From Candidatus Competibacteraceae bacterium (GTDB lineage: Bacteria; Pseudomonadota; Gammaproteobacteria; Competibacterales; Competibacteraceae), in NCBI GenBank assembly GCA_020445005.1, contig JAGRHM010000399.1, forward strand, positions 1 through 8,145: DNA of 8,145 bases, written 5' to 3'. Position numbers and translations under genes: made by a program. The notes beneath the pieces are model-generated. The model had not been told where the DNA came from. It did not search any database and saw nothing but the letters and a program-made list of their open reading frames with translations. Shown here in pieces: positions 7,254 to 8,145 of the stretch (positions within the stretch are counted from its first letter, which is position 1; each line of letters begins with the position of its first letter).

Positions 7254-8145
7254 TCAGTTGACTCTTAATCCTCTAAATGTCAGGAGCGCCGGGTCGCCGC
7301 AATTTGCGAGTATCTTTATTTGCAAATACCGACCATTTACAGGTACCGGAAATTTTATTATACGCCAATCGCCGCGATCCTGATCCCCGGATAGACACAA
7401 ATCATCAAACAGACCAGAGCTAACCCAGTTTTTTTCATTATCGCTCGTCCTAATTTCAATGATTCGGGGCATGCGTTTTTCATTCTGGTCCTGGGGAAGG
7501 ATACCAATTTTCTCAATTGATTGCGTTTTTCCGAAATCAATCGTAATCGTTTGTGGATATTTCGGATTTCTTGCCGAATGCCATCCGGGTTGAATGGCTT
7601 GCAGAAGTCCATCAGGCGAAAATGAATCGAGTTGAGAGCTTGCGGTCAGTTTTGGAAAGCAATGATCACTTTTATTTTTAAATATTGAAAAATTATCAAC
7701 ATCTTTTAAATTTTCAAGGTACAATTTATTAATATAAGTACCCAAAGTACTATTCAAATTATCATAGATAAGAACAATGCGGTTTAAACACTCAAAGCGA
7801 TCATTTGGATAACCAAATTTTTTAATTACATCCTCCTCAATAAAAAGATGTGGATCGCTCATTTTAGTATTCAGAATAATAAAATTAGGAGGGAATCTCT
7901 TATACCATTCAAAATTGCTGATCCAGTGATAAAGTAAAATATCTTTATCTCTAACCTGGGTAATCTTTAAATTATATCTGGACAGCATTGTGAAGTATTT
8001 TGCATCCCAGTAATTTCCAATACCATTTTTTAATCTTCGAGTATGAAGATTCCTGTCTAAACATTCCATAACAGGCGGATAAAAAACAGAGTACCTTTTT
8101 AATGATTTTATATTATCGAATTGAATAATTGAAGATATATAGATA
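7254..8145 (-). CDS. C-terminal part of a large envelope protein with terminal discoidin (F5/8 type C) domain, 5' end missing
   Basis: The frame is open from the right edge to TGA at 7256-7254, giving about 296 visible residues. The ATG at 8069 is unlikely to be the start: the reading continues upstream without a stop and with sensible sequence (IQFDNIKSLKRYSVFYPPV), and no ribosome site precedes the ATG. Counting from that Met, residues 1-57 contain ECLDRN, GIGNYWDAKYFTMLSR and YHWISNFEWY. I associate these with the extracytoplasmic C-terminal region of large multi-membrane-span proteins in proteobacteria, but that is a weak recollection. Residues about 136-271 are a discoidin domain: a DG turn at 153-154, GWHSA, PQTITIDFGK, a PRIIEIRTSDNEKNW strand pair, RYLQIKI and a final LRVN. 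Such domains usually bind carbohydrate. No membrane segment is visible in the fragment. The part before the discoidin domain is about 28% GC, the domain about 44%, and the next gene about 60%. It is likely co-transcribed with the YfhO-like gene 70 bases downstream. Confidence 0.75.
   Translation of the reverse strand, partial: IYISSIIQFDNIKSLKRYSVFYPPVMECLDRNLHTRRLKNGIGNYWDAKYFTMLSRYNLKITQVRDKDILLYHWISNFEWYKRFPPNFIILNTKMSDPHLFIEEDVIKKFGYPNDRFECLNRIVLIYDNLNSTLGTYINKLYLENLKDVDNFSIFKNKSDHCFPKLTASSQLDSFSPDGLLQAIQPGWHSARNPKYPQTITIDFGKTQSIEKIGILPQDQNEKRMPRIIEIRTSDNEKNWVSSGLFDDLCLSGDQDRGDWRIIKFPVPVNGRYLQIKILANCGDPALLTFRGLRVN

Noticed and set aside
7358..7612. 84-codon minus-strand frame ending in a hydrophobic stretch, like a small membrane protein
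   Set aside because: It is an alternate frame of the discoidin-encoding region, which has much stronger family features.
8131..8145. GATATATAGATA at the right edge, similar to the AT tract at 4168-4185, as a possible flanking repeat of an inserted segment
   Set aside because: The match is short simple sequence and falls inside an open coding frame; it is not distinguishable from chance in AT-rich DNA.

Overview
The window is about 60% GC in most places and carries a Gram-negative envelope and respiratory gene set: two outer-membrane beta-barrels and a periplasmic multiheme cytochrome c on the plus strand, and two large envelope proteins on the minus strand. The style of the proteins suggests a gammaproteobacterium. 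That placement is an inference from protein resemblance; no rRNA or other marker gene is present.

Positions 1-4034 (plus strand) look like one transcription unit. It holds the 3' end of a small outer-membrane barrel protein (of the family often mislabelled 'neuromedin U'), an OmpP1/FadL-type outer-membrane transporter with its own Shine-Dalgarno site, and an 802-residue exported protein. The last one joins eight CXXCH haem sites to HEAT-like repeats and a C-terminal run of TPRs. The gaps are 39 and 57 bases. Together they suggest uptake or sensing of hydrophobic compounds at the outer membrane next to a periplasmic electron-transfer or scaffold protein. The joint role is inferred.

Positions 4035-4267 are a gap between convergent units, but not an empty one. 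On the minus strand, 4058-4168 encodes what I read as the last 36 codons of a patatin-like phospholipase. The reading ends at an (AT)n tract, followed by about 85 bases of AT-rich DNA with no gene. I read this as the stump of a gene cut by insertion, deletion or rearrangement.

Positions 4268-8145 (minus strand) hold two genes, read from right to left with a 70-base gap. The upstream one is cut by the window edge. It is very AT-rich in its N-terminal visible part (about 28% GC by hand count) and moderate (about 44%) over a C-terminal discoidin (F5/8 type C) domain. The downstream one is a 971-residue YfhO-like polytopic membrane protein of normal GC. Its large periplasmic region also contains a discoidin-like segment. 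The two probably act together in building or modifying surface glycans, but no substrate can be read from the sequence. The most interesting points are the phospholipase stump, the composition step at a domain boundary, the shared discoidin modules, and the octahaem-HEAT-TPR fusion.
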